Below are positions 53,582-64,000 of a stretch of 64,000 bases of DNA, piece after piece (within the stretch, counting starts at the first letter, position 1; every line of letters starts with the position of its first letter). The notes beneath the pieces were generated by a model that did no database searches, was not told the DNA's origin, and was given only the letters and a program-made list of their open reading frames with translations. Made by a program: the position numbers and the translations under genes. This stretch comes from Hofstenia miamia. Taxonomy: Eukaryota > Xenacoelomorpha > Acoela. Location: contig SCFE01000023.1 of assembly GCA_004352715.1 (NCBI GenBank), forward strand, positions 984,849 to 1,048,848, given 5' to 3'.

Positions 53582-55455
53582 ATGGACTGTGAGCCGAGCA
53601 CCAGCAGATTACCTTTACGGATGAGGCAGATAGATATCTCCTCAGAGACAACATCGGAGCATACAGTAAGATCTAGAGAGCGTGAGAAACAAATGTCTAA
53701 AATTGATGGGGAAACATTGCACCCCTACTTTATGGCAATCACGAAAATGCGGCATAATGCGTTCAAAAAACTATCTTCAGAAACCAAAACATTGATAAGG
53801 AAAACTGCTAAAATGGAAGAGAGTAATCTGCCAATCCTACTAGACGCGGACAATCAGCCCAAAGTTAATGTACTAATAAGCTATCTGCAAGAGTTAAACG
53901 AAACAATTGACAGGCCATACATGAGAAGCATGATCCACATGACATTCAACGAGGATTTCACATTGGAAACGGCGCAAGCACTTATGGCATACAAAGAACA
54001 GATAGCTAAAATCCCGGAGATAAATCTAGATGAAGAAAATCTAACAATCATACACGTCCTAAGAGAAAAGGAATACACCAAGCATTTACAGAAACAAATT
54101 GATCAAACAGTANNNNNNNNNNNNNNNNNNNNNNNNNNNNNNNNNNNNNNNNNNNNNNNNNNNNNNNNNNNNNNNNNNNNNNNNNNNNNNNNNNNNNNNN
54201 NNNNNNNNNNNNNNNNNNNNNNNNNNNNNNNNNNNNNNNNNNNNNNNNNNNNNNNNNNNNNNNNNNNNNNNNNNNNNNNNNNNNNNNNNNNNNNNNNNNN
54301 NNNNNNNNNNNNNNNNNNNNNNNNNNNNNNNNNNNNNNNNNNNNNNNNNNNNNNNNNNNNNNNNNNNNNNNNNNNNNNNNNNNNNNNNNNNNNNNNNNNN
54401 NNNNNNNNNNNNNNNNNNNNNNNNNNNNNNNNNNNNNNNNNNNNNNNNNNNNNNNNNNNNNNNNNNNNNNNNNNNNNNNNNNNNNNNNNNNNNNNNNNNN
54501 NNNNNNNNNNNNNNNNNNNNNNNNNNNNNNNNNNNNNNNNNNNNNNNNNNNNNNNNNNNNNNNNNNNNNNNNNNNNNNNNNNNNNNNNNNNNNNNNNNNN
54601 NNNNNNNNNNNNNNNNNNNNNNNNNNNNNNNNNNNNNNNNNNNNNNNNNNNNNNNNNNNNNNNNNNNNNNNNNNNNNNNNNNNNNNNNNNNNNNNNNNNN
54701 NNNNNNNNNNNNNNNNNNNNNNNNNNNNNCACCTATGAGGAAATTGAAAGACTAGTCGATACGAAGATCTTACTATGTACGCCGCCAAAAACAATTGCAA
54801 TACCCATGGTACTGCCAAGATGGAGACTCCCGAAATAGGTACGACCAGCAAAAACATATCTACACGAATACTAATCATACGTGAACTCACAATGCAAAGC
54901 TGTAGAGATGACACAATGGGAGGACTATAAGAAAACGAAAAAGATATTGCTAGATAATGACAATAAAGAACGCATTTATATTGAAGGAAACATTACCCTA
55001 GATCAATTATATACAGAAGGAGAAGCAATACACATCCAACTCCAAGAGCTGAGGAGAGAAATAGAAAAACGTCAGCCACGGGAAGTTATGCTGTTTTCAG
55101 GAGTTAATGACATTGTATGGACTGATTTGTGGGAACAAAACTATCGCTACTACGATGTAACGAAAAGAGTAGAGATCGTCACTATGATGCGTATTGGAAA
55201 AAATGATCCTGGTGACATATCAGAGCAGGAAGTAATAGAATTTTCTCACGGAAGATGAATGAGCTGTGGGAAATGACACCCATAGCAGAGAACATTAGAG
55301 AGACTCAATTCTTAAAATATGCGAACACCATTACAACCAAATGTGAGGCAGTACTCAAAATGTTGAAGCAATTGGAATATGTGATTATAAAGTGGGAAGA
55401 TTCTGAGGCAGAGTCACTTATATGTAGAGCAGATACTCTTGTGCATGGGGAGTGA
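53582..55455 (+). pseudogene. Third ORF, family C body C2
   Basis: It starts in MDCEPSTSRLPLRMRQIDIS, then MSKIDGETLHPYFMAITKMR (Met at 53694), QPKVNVLISYLQELNETIDR, IPEINLDEENLTIIHVLREK and a gap (54113-54729). It resumes ILLCTPPKTIAIPMVLPRW, has a stop at 54836, then ERIYIEGNITLDQLYTEGEA, EVMLFSGVNDIVWTDLWEQN and YYDVTKRVEIVTMM. About 200 bases present in family A are then deleted with a frameshift near 55240, before MNELWEM and the conserved end ADTLVHGE. No signal peptide or membrane span seen. Function unknown. Confidence 0.82.
54113..54729. other. Assembly gap (617 N) in the third ORF of C2
   Basis: In family A the equivalent interval is about 1.6 kb, so the gap is probably larger than shown, or C2 has a deletion. 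Confidence 0.9.
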
Positions 55456-55471
55456 CCAGTGCTGTCCATAA

Positions 55472-55489
55472 TGCAAGCTGAGGAGGGCG
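55472..55489 (+). other. Polypurine tract, family C
   Basis: GCAAGCTGAGGAGGGCG directly abuts the LTR start at 55490. Confidence 0.75.
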
Positions 55490-55812
55490 TGTAGCATCAT
55501 CCAAAAGAACTAAGCTGCAAACAAAGATTAACGTTGAATGATTAATAATGATTAGAATTATGATTGTAAAATTTAGTTAATTATCTTATTTATTTTGTAA
55601 GATGCAACTAAGTCACAATATTGCACATTCTAAGAAAATTACTGTAGCTGATTAAGTAATTTTTGACCAATTGTAACAAGTGAAATTATGCTTGCGTAAG
55701 AACAGCCATATTGGCAGAAGATTTATTTGAAATTCAAAATCAGCAGGTACTTTAAAATTTTTAAATAAATAGCTTTGAATTTAAGGAGAAATTTGATAAC
55801 AATAAATTCTTT
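55490..55812 (+). repeat. 3' LTR of family C (left half)
   Basis: It starts TGTAGCATCATCCAAAAGAA and is nearly identical to the start of the solo LTR at 58755. It ends at the N gap. By comparison with the solo LTR only about 430 bases should be missing, not the 1000 N shown. Confidence 0.9.
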
Positions 55813-56812
55813 NNNNNNNNNNNNNNNNNNNNNNNNNNNNNNNNNNNNNNNNNNNNNNNNNNNNNNNNNNNNNNNNNNNNNNNNNNNNNNNNNNNNNNNN
55901 NNNNNNNNNNNNNNNNNNNNNNNNNNNNNNNNNNNNNNNNNNNNNNNNNNNNNNNNNNNNNNNNNNNNNNNNNNNNNNNNNNNNNNNNNNNNNNNNNNNN
56001 NNNNNNNNNNNNNNNNNNNNNNNNNNNNNNNNNNNNNNNNNNNNNNNNNNNNNNNNNNNNNNNNNNNNNNNNNNNNNNNNNNNNNNNNNNNNNNNNNNNN
56101 NNNNNNNNNNNNNNNNNNNNNNNNNNNNNNNNNNNNNNNNNNNNNNNNNNNNNNNNNNNNNNNNNNNNNNNNNNNNNNNNNNNNNNNNNNNNNNNNNNNN
56201 NNNNNNNNNNNNNNNNNNNNNNNNNNNNNNNNNNNNNNNNNNNNNNNNNNNNNNNNNNNNNNNNNNNNNNNNNNNNNNNNNNNNNNNNNNNNNNNNNNNN
56301 NNNNNNNNNNNNNNNNNNNNNNNNNNNNNNNNNNNNNNNNNNNNNNNNNNNNNNNNNNNNNNNNNNNNNNNNNNNNNNNNNNNNNNNNNNNNNNNNNNNN
56401 NNNNNNNNNNNNNNNNNNNNNNNNNNNNNNNNNNNNNNNNNNNNNNNNNNNNNNNNNNNNNNNNNNNNNNNNNNNNNNNNNNNNNNNNNNNNNNNNNNNN
56501 NNNNNNNNNNNNNNNNNNNNNNNNNNNNNNNNNNNNNNNNNNNNNNNNNNNNNNNNNNNNNNNNNNNNNNNNNNNNNNNNNNNNNNNNNNNNNNNNNNNN
56601 NNNNNNNNNNNNNNNNNNNNNNNNNNNNNNNNNNNNNNNNNNNNNNNNNNNNNNNNNNNNNNNNNNNNNNNNNNNNNNNNNNNNNNNNNNNNNNNNNNNN
56701 NNNNNNNNNNNNNNNNNNNNNNNNNNNNNNNNNNNNNNNNNNNNNNNNNNNNNNNNNNNNNNNNNNNNNNNNNNNNNNNNNNNNNNNNNNNNNNNNNNNN
56801 NNNNNNNNNNNN
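55813..56812. other. Assembly gap (1000 N) inside an LTR
   Basis: Exactly 1000 N. The solo LTR predicts about 430 missing bases. Confidence 0.95.
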
Positions 56813-57211
56813 TTTATTAAATCAAAACAACAAACACTCTACAAATATTGAGTTTAAGTCAGTTACAACTTTACTTGAGTGCACGCACCAAACTAACGTA
56901 AGGTACACATAACTAATTCCAGTTGAGCTGAGGTGGTGCTGTGGACTCAACCATCGTTGTAGAAGAGGAGGAGCTGTGTTGTGGAGATCGGCTTTGGGCA
57001 GTGGCCCACAGAAGAACTGAAGAGGAAACATCTGACCACTTCGTCACCTAAACAGTGATAGTGAATACTCAATCATTTTATTAACATAACTAGTTAATAA
57101 TAGAGGATAGTCTGATGGTTCGACAATGTAGTAACACCTCACCTGCGAATTACTAAGCACTCATTATCAGTAATCAGACACGACGTAATAAGCTAGGTGG
57201 AGGATGTTACA
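56813..57211 (+). repeat. LTR fragment, divergent C-type (outer right half)
   Basis: It ends GGTGGAGGATGTTACA, but its body differs from both the solo LTR and 42294-42646 far more than those differ from each other. It is followed by ATAG (57212-57215), the same four bases that precede 41166. Confidence 0.8.
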
Positions 57212-57264
57212 ATAGATGATAACAAATAATCAAAATTAACAGATGATGAACAAGAACATTATGA

Positions 57265-57516
57265 AAACAAAATAATTACACTGAAAAATCAAAGAGAGTA
57301 TTTAAAAATCTTATAAAACTTGCTGGAGTTACAGGTAATTGCCAGAATCAAAAACTGAAAATCACAATTAAGGGTAAATCAATATTCTACTATAATAATC
57401 CCTCAAAACTAAAAGATTGCTTAGAACTACTTACTTCTTCTAAGAATGCTGGAAAGGGGAGTGCTAAAATTCATAATGAAATTTTTCAGTCAATTGATGA
57501 ATTATTTAAATTGTAA
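57265..57516 (+). pseudogene. Short open relic, unknown family
   Basis: An open frame of about 83 codons containing KLKITIKGKSIFYYNNPSKL, then LKDCLELLTSSKNAGKGSAK and IHNEIFQSIDELFKL before a stop, with IPKDDVNRFYKLKINQ in frame after it. The style (K/L-rich, a GS/NAG turn, then a two-helix end) recalls short conserved segments I associate with large virus-like transposons, but I cannot name it. Confidence 0.4.
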
Positions 57517-57645
57517 GCTATTCCTAAAGATGATGTTAATAGGTTTTACAAATTAAAAATTAACCAAGGTTCTCGGTTGTGAAATAAATATCACTCTTGC
57601 TTAAGGGTAACTGCATTCACCTTGGAAAAATACTATATTTTTCCT

Positions 57646-57905
57646 TTACTTTGTCTTATTTGATCTTGTCAAGCTCAAATGTGACTGTAGAAATTTTCCT
57701 AAACTCTTAAGGGTGTTTGCATTACTTGTGAAAAAAAGAATTTGCTTAAGGGAAGCAAGAGGGTTTTGGAACAAAGCTGTATTTAAGGATGCTAAAGTAC
57801 ATTTCAATGCTGATGTGAAATTAATTTCACACTTACTTAAGGTTGATTTTGTCTTCTTTGATCTTGTCAAATCAATCACAAGTTTAGAAATTCTTCTAAA
57901 CTCTT
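57646..57905. repeat. Imperfect direct repeat with 199-base offset
   Basis: TTTGATCTTGTCAA...TAGAAATT(T/C)(T/C)CCTAAACTCTTA-like sequence at about 57657-57710 recurs at about 57857-57905. An open frame at 57713-57994 spans the second copy and has no recognisable product. Confidence 0.55.
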
Positions 57906-58047
57906 ATATAGAAATGAGTGGAATTCCAATATTTCTAAATTTTTATTATGAAAATGCTTTCAGAAAACCTTCTGAACTCACAGCAAAATTTTAAATCTAA
58001 TAAAATTACACACACAACCTTATTAGATTTTCTTAAATCAAATAAAT

Positions 58048-58224
58048 ATGTCATACTCCTGGTACAATAGTTCTGAATAGCATAAGAACAACAGAGTTAT
58101 TTATTCCCATAATGATTTTATTACTTATATAGAAGGTAAATTTTCTGATGGTATTTATCAGTTCAAAGATATCTCCACATATATTTATATAAATAATATA
58201 CTTGTAGCCAATGGCCATAGATAA
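58048..58224 (+). pseudogene. Short relic SYSWYN...DGIYQFKDI, unknown family
   Basis: A frame with one internal stop (58078-58080) reads MSYSWYNSSE, then NNRVIYSHNDFITYIEGKFS and DGIYQFKDISTYIYINNIL. The pattern (SWYN, NN, YS, F-DG-Y-F-DI--YI) looks like a conserved domain of repetitive origin in invertebrates. I do not know its function. Confidence 0.4.
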
Positions 58225-58750
58225 ATTTAAAAAATAGTCACATCAACATTTAACTTGAATTTCAACATTAGCTATATGAACTTAGTCAATGGCAAATGCT
58301 CAATTTATATTTAGACAAATTTTGTTTTTGTAAACTGTGTAATTTCAGTTTCAAATATTTCTGTTTATTTACACATTGCAGACTACTGTGTAGAACCTGT
58401 TTTATTTGTTCATATTAGAAAGAGTAGGCTATTGTTTACATTTACAAGTTTTTTTCTCATATAAATATGTTTGTTAATTTTCATTTTGTTCTCTTGAAAG
58501 TAAATTTGGATTATGTTAAATATTTGACTTTACTTTATTTCAGTTATGTTTTTCTAAACTGTCTCAACTTAGTTAAAGGGTACCTAGAAGTGGTAAAGCT
58601 CAGCTAGCATATTCTTTAACATAGTACTAGGTGTATGGATAGGGCTTTTGCTGTAATGCATTTCATTCATTGATTAAAATTTTTATTATTGCTTACTACT
58701 GAAATTGCAGAAGTTGAAGAATGCACTGAGCTTAGGTTTCTACTTAGCAT
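58225..58750. other. AT-rich sequence, nothing recognised
   Basis: No gene or repeat seen up to the solo LTR. Confidence 0.4.
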
Positions 58751-58754
58751 ATGG

Positions 58755-59878
58755 TGTAGCATCATCCAAAAGAACTAAGCTGCAAACAAAGATTAACGTT
58801 GAATGATTAATAATCATTAGAATTATGATTGTAAAATTTAGTTAATTATCTTATTTATTTTGTAAGATGCAACTAAGTCACAATATTGCACATTCTAAGA
58901 AAATTACTGTAGCCAATTAAGTAATTTTTGACCAATTGTAACAAGCAAAATTACGCTTGCTTAAGATAAGCCATATTGGCAGAAGATTTATTTGAAATTC
59001 AAAATCAGCAGGTACTTTAAAATTTTTAAATAAATAGCTTTGAATTTAAAGAGAAATTTGATGAACAATAAATTCTTTGGAGTTTATTTTAATTTCATTC
59101 TTCATTTATCTGGTTTGATTATTTAATAAATGTGCAGCTAGGCAAGTTCTGTCAAGTAGTGGCTGGATTCCATCATGGGATCAATTTGAAGGGTCCTTGT
59201 GCCAGTCATGAAACCCCACTTATGTTAGGGTTAGGAGTTTTTCGATTCTTGCCTAGTCTGACTATCGATCTATACATGTATGAAATAATAGATGCTTGAA
59301 ACGACTGGATAGTCGAACCCTAGGAATATATCTATTCTTAATAGTAGGAGACTTGACTATAATCGACCAAATAAATGACCTTACATGTATCACTATTAAA
59401 TGTAAGTATAGGAAACTGCAATCTATTACTTAAATTACTAAGCCAGTAGTTTTACAGTAATGGCTACTTTAATATATGTAAATGCAGTTAGTGTCAATGC
59501 CCAGTTGCTTTACTTAATCAAATCAACAAACACTTTACAGCATTGACATGAGTACACGCACTGAGCTAAAATAAGGTACACATAATTAGTCATCCTTGAG
59601 CTGAGATGGTGCAGTGGATTCAGTCATTGTTCATGAAGGAGGGGAACTGTGTTGTGGAGATCGGCTTCGGGCAGTAGCCCACAGAAGAACTGAAGAGGAA
59701 ACGTCACATGGCTCCGTCACCTAAACAGTGATAATTAATACTCAATTAACTTAACTAGTTAATAACAGAGGAAAGGCTTGGCGGTTCAATAACTTAGTAA
59801 CTCCTCACCCGCAATTTACTGAGTGATAGTTGTTAACAATAATACATGGTGCAAATAAGCCAGGTGGAGGATGTTACA
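58755..59878 (+). repeat. Solo LTR of family C
   Basis: A complete 1124-base LTR from TGTAGCATCATCCAAAAGAA to GGTGGAGGATGTTACA. It is flanked by the exact 4-base duplication ATGG (58751-58754 and 59879-59882). No internal domain follows, so it arose by LTR-LTR recombination. It is the only gap-free family C LTR in the window and the reference for judging the other halves. Confidence 0.95.
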
Positions 59879-59882
59879 ATGG

Positions 59883-61480
59883 GTTTCATTACACTGCTCT
59901 CTTAATTAAGGCTCTAGTTGTAAAGTGACTCTTTCACAAGGTTTTCTGTTTCAGGTCAGCCAAGTGTGGCAACTCTTCACTCTCTCAATCTCCTGTTACT
60001 CTTTGATTTTATTTGGCATGAGTATTATAATAGGAAAAGGTAATTACTTACTGTAGCATCACCAAGTCCATTCTGAACACAAATCTTTTGTTGGATAAGA
60101 AATTAATTAGGACTATCTCTGATTTCCATGGCAATGCCACATAGTGACTACCACAGGACTCTTAGAATAAGTATCATCTATAATTAACTATACTACTGCC
60201 TGAGGAATTAGTGAAACCACCCCCAGAAAGAAGCAGAACCTTATCAGAGAAGAAGATCAACCCAAGTATGATAGGAATTGCAGTGGAAAGTTACCATTTC
60301 TGTTGCCATCAATGTACTAAAATTTTTTAGGCAAACCCTACTCCAACCAAGCCTATTTGTTAAATGCTAGTTAAGCAGTACCCTTCAAAGACTCTCTATC
60401 TTTATGAACAAGATTAATGCCAAACACATCAACAGAAACAAAAAACTACAACTCCCAAGCAAGCCAGGCAAACACACAAAATACAATTTCCTTACAAAGG
60501 AGCAGTTCATTGAAAAAATATCTTTTCCTTTGAAAACAAACTCCATATCCTCAAGGAAAAAATTAAACTCATAAAGAGTGAGAATTGTATAAGCTTTGAC
60601 CAAACCCACCAAGAAAAATTGCAATGTCTTGAATGATATCACAATCTTGACACAAGACAAAAAAATATCTTAGAAGATTATGAAATAGTTAAGAAAAAAA
60701 TCAACACCTCTACAAGGAATTTAAGGAAGTAGAAAAACAAAATAAATAGTTACACAATGAAATTCACTTAACACATCACAAATGTTACAAGGTTCTTGAA
60801 CATAATGCCAACTTATTGAAATAAGATGAAGAGTACAATGAGCAAAATATCCAAGTCATCAGCAACCTTATTTCACAGAAGGCAAAAAATAAACTGCTGG
60901 AACAAGTTAAAACCACCAAGATGCATCTTAAGAAGTTGCAAAACATTGAAGGGAATTGGCATACAATACAAACTTCTCTTAATGTAAATGAGCCCACTCT
61001 GATAGTCCAAAACACAGGACATTGAGATAAAAAACCACAGCTGTTTCAAAAAAATCAAGCCTTTTCAATTTATGTCAATAACTATTAGCAAACAGACACC
61101 ACTGATAGCACAATTCCCTCAGTCACCAATTGATAATCATATTCTTAACAATTTAAATGACAAACTAGACATAATCAATAACAGAGTAAGAGCAATTGAA
61201 AGCCCACAACCAGATAAAGGATTGTTCTGATTCAATTTATCACTGGTAGTAACAGAAAAAATTTGAGCATAAATGTGGACTAGAAGATAAATTGTCCACA
61301 TTCATCCAAAAAGCCATTGAGGCTAAGCTGAAAACTGACAATTATATAGGAATTCAAATAAAATTCAATTCAAATGCTAAGACATTTGTCACAAAAAAAA
61401 CTAAGCAAATTATTGTGATGAAAAACACTTCACCATCTGTAGATACTAATGTAGAATCTAATTTCACGATTATTTAAGAG
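59883..61480 (+). pseudogene. Degenerate coiled-coil coding relic, unknown family
   Basis: Many short open stretches on the plus strand share a Lys/Asn/Gln-rich, coiled-coil-like composition, for example ISNLISQKAKNKLLEQVKTT (near 60870), HLKKLQNIEGNWHTIQTS (near 60940) and ILNNLNDKLDIINNRVRAIE (near 61150), ending with AIEAKLKTDNYIGIQIKFNS (61318-61477). Stops interrupt all of them. It may be one decayed ORF, perhaps part of the same element as 57265-58224. Not identified. Confidence 0.35.
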
Positions 61481-62490
61481 TTGCTATTTCATTCTCAGGG
61501 TATGCACAATACTTAGCAGGTGACAGATTCCAAATTCTCTCAACCTAAGTTGTTGTATAGTTGATTAACTGAATTAATATGCATTAGTAATCCTAAATGC
61601 TTAACTAATCATGATTTATTTAGATTGAGAGCAGTGGATGGAGTACATGGTCAAAACCTAGCACTGTTCTATATGCATCCAGAGACATCTTCATTTGTAA
61701 CAGCTCCAGCTTTTACTTGAACTTTGCAATGGAAACAGTTGGTGAATCAGTGCATGGATGGTTAACTCAGTGATAGTGTGTGTGTGTGATAACTTAATAA
61801 TTTAGTGCATTGATTGTCCTTGTTGTTATGACTATATAAATAAAAGGAAATAATGCAACCATGGTAATTTAGCTTGTTATTTTTTCTTACATATAATAGT
61901 CCTACAGATATAGTGATACATGTTAGCCCTCCATACATGTGAACAATTAATGCAGTCAGCAAGAAATTTAGTTTGTAAATCAGTTGACAGTCCACTAAAT
62001 TACTAGATAGTAAATACATTGTACAAAAAAACTGTTCAGTAAACATGTATGACAATCTAAAAGTAATCATAATAATCTGTGAGCAACAAATGATAGGAAA
62101 GCTATAATGGGTAAAAATCCCTATCCCTATTTATAACCTATAAGCACATCAAGAAATCTACAGCTACTGCCCTCACCACACTTTTGAAAGGCTGATTGTG
62201 AAGCTGCTCCAGAATTCCTTTAATTGTATTCAGGGACCACCATATGATTACTCTAGTGCTTGAATGTTTAGCTTTCCATGTAACTATTAAATACCCTGAC
62301 AAAAAGTAACAAAGTAAATCCAATAAAATTTGTTCATCAGTGAATCTAATAATCAACATATATTTATAGCACATTTAAGTAAATAATCAAACACTCAGCT
62401 AGTACCTGTTGATTGAAGCTTGTTTACAATTTTCCCTTGAATTTCTAGTTCTGCCTTTTATAGAATGTACGGATGTATTATAGAAATACT
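61481..62490. other. Sequence without recognised genes; short (GT)n
   Basis: A (GT)6-type run lies at about 61779-61789. A stretch near 61590-61680 reads NPKCLTNHDLFRLRAVDGVH in one plus frame, but I do not recognise it. Minus-strand open frames at 61762-62070 and 62138-62374 have no recognisable product. Confidence 0.4.
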
Positions 62491-62573
62491 CAGGGCCTAA
62501 TCTAACATGCTTCTTGGCACAGACGTGCCTCATAAATTTAAATCCGTGCCTAAAACTTCAGAATTCCGTGCCT
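62491..62573 (+). repeat. Possible hAT element terminus with phased CGTGCCT repeats
   Basis: CAGGGCCTAATCTAACATGC fits the CAGNG start of many hAT inverted repeats. CGTGCCT follows at 62524, 62545 and 62567, spaced 21-22 bases, like subterminal transposase sites. The other end would lie beyond the window. A second candidate terminus is TAGGG at 62775. Confidence 0.4.
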
Positions 62574-62786
62574 CAAAAATATAGTCATAGCCTGTGATCA
62601 GTGCACGTCTGAGTCTGTCTGAGCTATCCCCACTATTAAATATCCCCAATATTTAAAATTAAATATTACCAAAATTTCAATTGTTTGTTTCGATATTGTT
62701 TATATTATGCTTAAATATTGTCCACACCATGTTAAATATAGGATACATAATATACCCAGTATGATAGCAAAATATAGGGTAAAATG

Positions 62787-62820
62787 GGCTAATGTCGTAC
62801 AGAGGCTAATGTCGTACACG
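62787..62820. repeat. 17-base tandem repeat GGCTAATGTCGTACA
   Basis: Two adjacent copies of GGCTAATGTCGTAC(AGA/ACG), preceded by TAGGGTAAAAT. It could be a transposon end or a short satellite. Confidence 0.6.
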
Positions 62821-62979
62821 CTAACTAAATTGTAATTGGATATATTATGTTGACGCTGTGTGGCCTATTGATTTTTGTCTCTAATGCACAGATAAGCACA
62901 GCAGACAATGGTTGCATTTATATAGCTAGTAGTCAAAGTGTTGACACGCAGTTACTTTGAGTGTAAAACGAGTTGCAAG

Positions 62980-63327
62980 GTAAGCGTAAAACATGCTTAT
63001 TGATTTATCTTTTAATCATAAAGTTGTCAGGTCTCTTGCATTTGTATTCTTTGCAGTAGAAGTCATGGACTTGTATGGTTTTTATATATCCTACCCTTAT
63101 GTATATTTTAATGTCCAATTAATGTAGGGATGTCCACTAACGTGAATATCGCGGACATTTTCACCCAATTTGGAAAAACGCAATTTCTTATGTGAATAAT
63201 GTATATTTTAAAATTATCCGTTTCTTTTCAGATTATAAATTTAATATCAATAGAGAGCTGAATAATTAAGCTTTAAAATGGTATAATTACTATAACTGTA
63301 ACTAATAAATATATTTTTGATTTTTAG
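62980..63327 (+). other. Predicted 5' UTR intron of the hAT-like gene
   Basis: A strong donor, CAAG|GTAAGC, is at 62979/62980. A T-rich tract ending in TTTTTAG lies one base before the ATG-containing AATGGGAGATCC (acceptor at 63327). This would give a 348-base intron joining a non-coding first exon to the coding exon. Confidence 0.5.
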
Positions 63328-63328
63328 A

Positions 63329-64000
63329 ATGGGAGATCCACCTCAAAAAAAGCAAAAAACATTGTTCAGATACTTCTCACAAGCTGTTCTGCCATCTACA
63401 AAGTTAGGTCCCAGTTCTTCTATGTCTGTAAATGCAAACAGTTCTGTTGCTGCTGCAAATGGTTCATTGTCAACTCAGATATGTGCTTCTGCATCATCTG
63501 ATTCTACATCAAGTCCAACTGCTGATTTAAATGTGGCAGAGGTTGAGGATGGAAATGAAGTGTCTGCTCAAACAACAACAATAAGTAAATCAAAGATTAA
63601 AAAGTCATCAGCCATCAAACTTTTAGTTCCCATTACTACACCTGGCTTTGATTATTTAGCAAGAAAAGAGGAGGAAAGGACAGTAGGCACATGGTTTATT
63701 GCAGCATTTGTTCTCAGACTCAATTTCAAGGTATTGTAAAACTTAATACTAAAAAAGGTATCCCTGCCATTTGTACCACCTCTGGTGCTGTATTTCAGCA
63801 AGCTCATGTGGATGAACATGATGCATCTGATGTTCACAAAGTATGCATGGATAGAGTAAAGCAGATAAAAGCATTAGAAGCTGGAAAGATTATGGAAGGC
63901 AAGACAAAGATAGAGAAGGCATTTAGATTCGCTAACACTGCATTGCAAAAAAAACTGGCTAGCATTTTTCTATCTGTGTACAACGATGCTAAACGAGGTA
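63329..64000 (+). pseudogene. hAT-like transposase N-terminal part (TTF-type zinc finger), runs off window
   Basis: From ATG 63329 the protein begins MGDPPQKKQKTLFRYFSQ, a basic start typical of hAT-derived proteins with a TTF-type finger, then a Ser/Ala/Thr-rich stretch and LLVPITTPGFDYLARKEEE. Between about 63640 and 63690 the reading frame shifts. The new frame has HMVYCSICSQTQFQGIVKLN (CxxC of the finger), KKGIPAICTTSGAVFQQAHV, DEHDASDVHKVCMDRVKQ (H-x-S-x-H pattern) and AFRFANTALQKKLASIFLSV to the window end. The frameshift makes it a pseudogene unless it is a sequencing error. The catalytic domain lies beyond the window. An intact domesticated gene is possible if the frameshift is false. 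Confidence 0.65.

Larger units (their letters stand above)
42294..55812 (+). mobile_element. Ty3/Gypsy-type LTR retrotransposon, family C, two consecutive bodies
   Basis: Body C1 (42647-48559): leader, gag, protease, RT, RNase H, integrase, linker and the first dozen codons of the third ORF. A 1000-N gap follows. Body C2 (49560-55489): the end of gag, protease, RT, RNase H, the start and tail of integrase, linker, third ORF, polypurine tract, then the start of the 3' LTR. The bodies are near-identical where they overlap. Either this is a tandem element with an LTR hidden in the gap, or two scaffolded copies. Confidence 0.88.

Noticed and set aside
62138-62374. 78-codon minus-strand frame
   Set aside because: It has no recognisable domain and no supporting context; left out of the gene list.

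Overview
The window looks like nuclear DNA of an invertebrate animal. It is AT-rich, has one intronless beta-tubulin gene and one intronless Costars/ABRACL gene, and is otherwise mostly transposable elements of typical metazoan classes: CR1/Jockey-type and R2-like LINEs, Ty3/Gypsy LTR elements, mariner, PIF/Harbinger and hAT. I cannot name the phylum. The sequence is a scaffold with four N gaps (41294-42293, 48560-49559, 54113-54729, 55813-56812) and four single n characters (17065, 29668, 31316, 46803). Two of the single n's sit on unmerged contig overlaps and one hides missing sequence.

Layout. 1-2227: beta-tubulin and flanks. 2228-5664: a mariner-like element with long terminal inverted repeats and a Harbinger-like element, both with transposase relics. 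6681-17815: a LINE graveyard with an RLE-type LINE relic, a CR1-type LINE split by a second RLE-type LINE (11-bp target-site duplication), two more minus-strand LINEs, and between them the 79-codon abracl gene on the minus strand. 18439-41150: minus-strand LTR retrotransposons of two families. Family A (19252-28319) is inserted in a B-type relic. Family B (31626-41150) carries a hAT MITE. Between them lies a 3.3-kb segment in opposite orientation that carries the missing ends of both elements. 41166-57211: family C on the plus strand, with two consecutive, differently damaged bodies and split LTRs. 57212-62490: degenerate unknown coding relics interrupted by a C-type solo LTR (58755-59878). 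62491-64000: 5' part of a hAT-like transposase gene running off the window.

The LTR elements share the layout LTR - PBS - gag (coiled coil, CCHC knuckle) - protease - RT - RNase H - integrase - linker with short repeated motifs - a large third ORF (about 1000 codons, no visible membrane segment) - polypurine tract - LTR. The third ORF is recognisable in all three families at clearly different sequence divergence, and I do not recognise it as envelope or any other known family. It and the repeated GCCGATTCAAGGGC/RFKG motif just upstream are the most interesting content. Most copies are broken by stops, often CGA to TGA, and no LTR element here looks fully competent. Within family C one body keeps the integrase triad but has an altered RT active site, while the other keeps the RT active site but has lost the integrase core.
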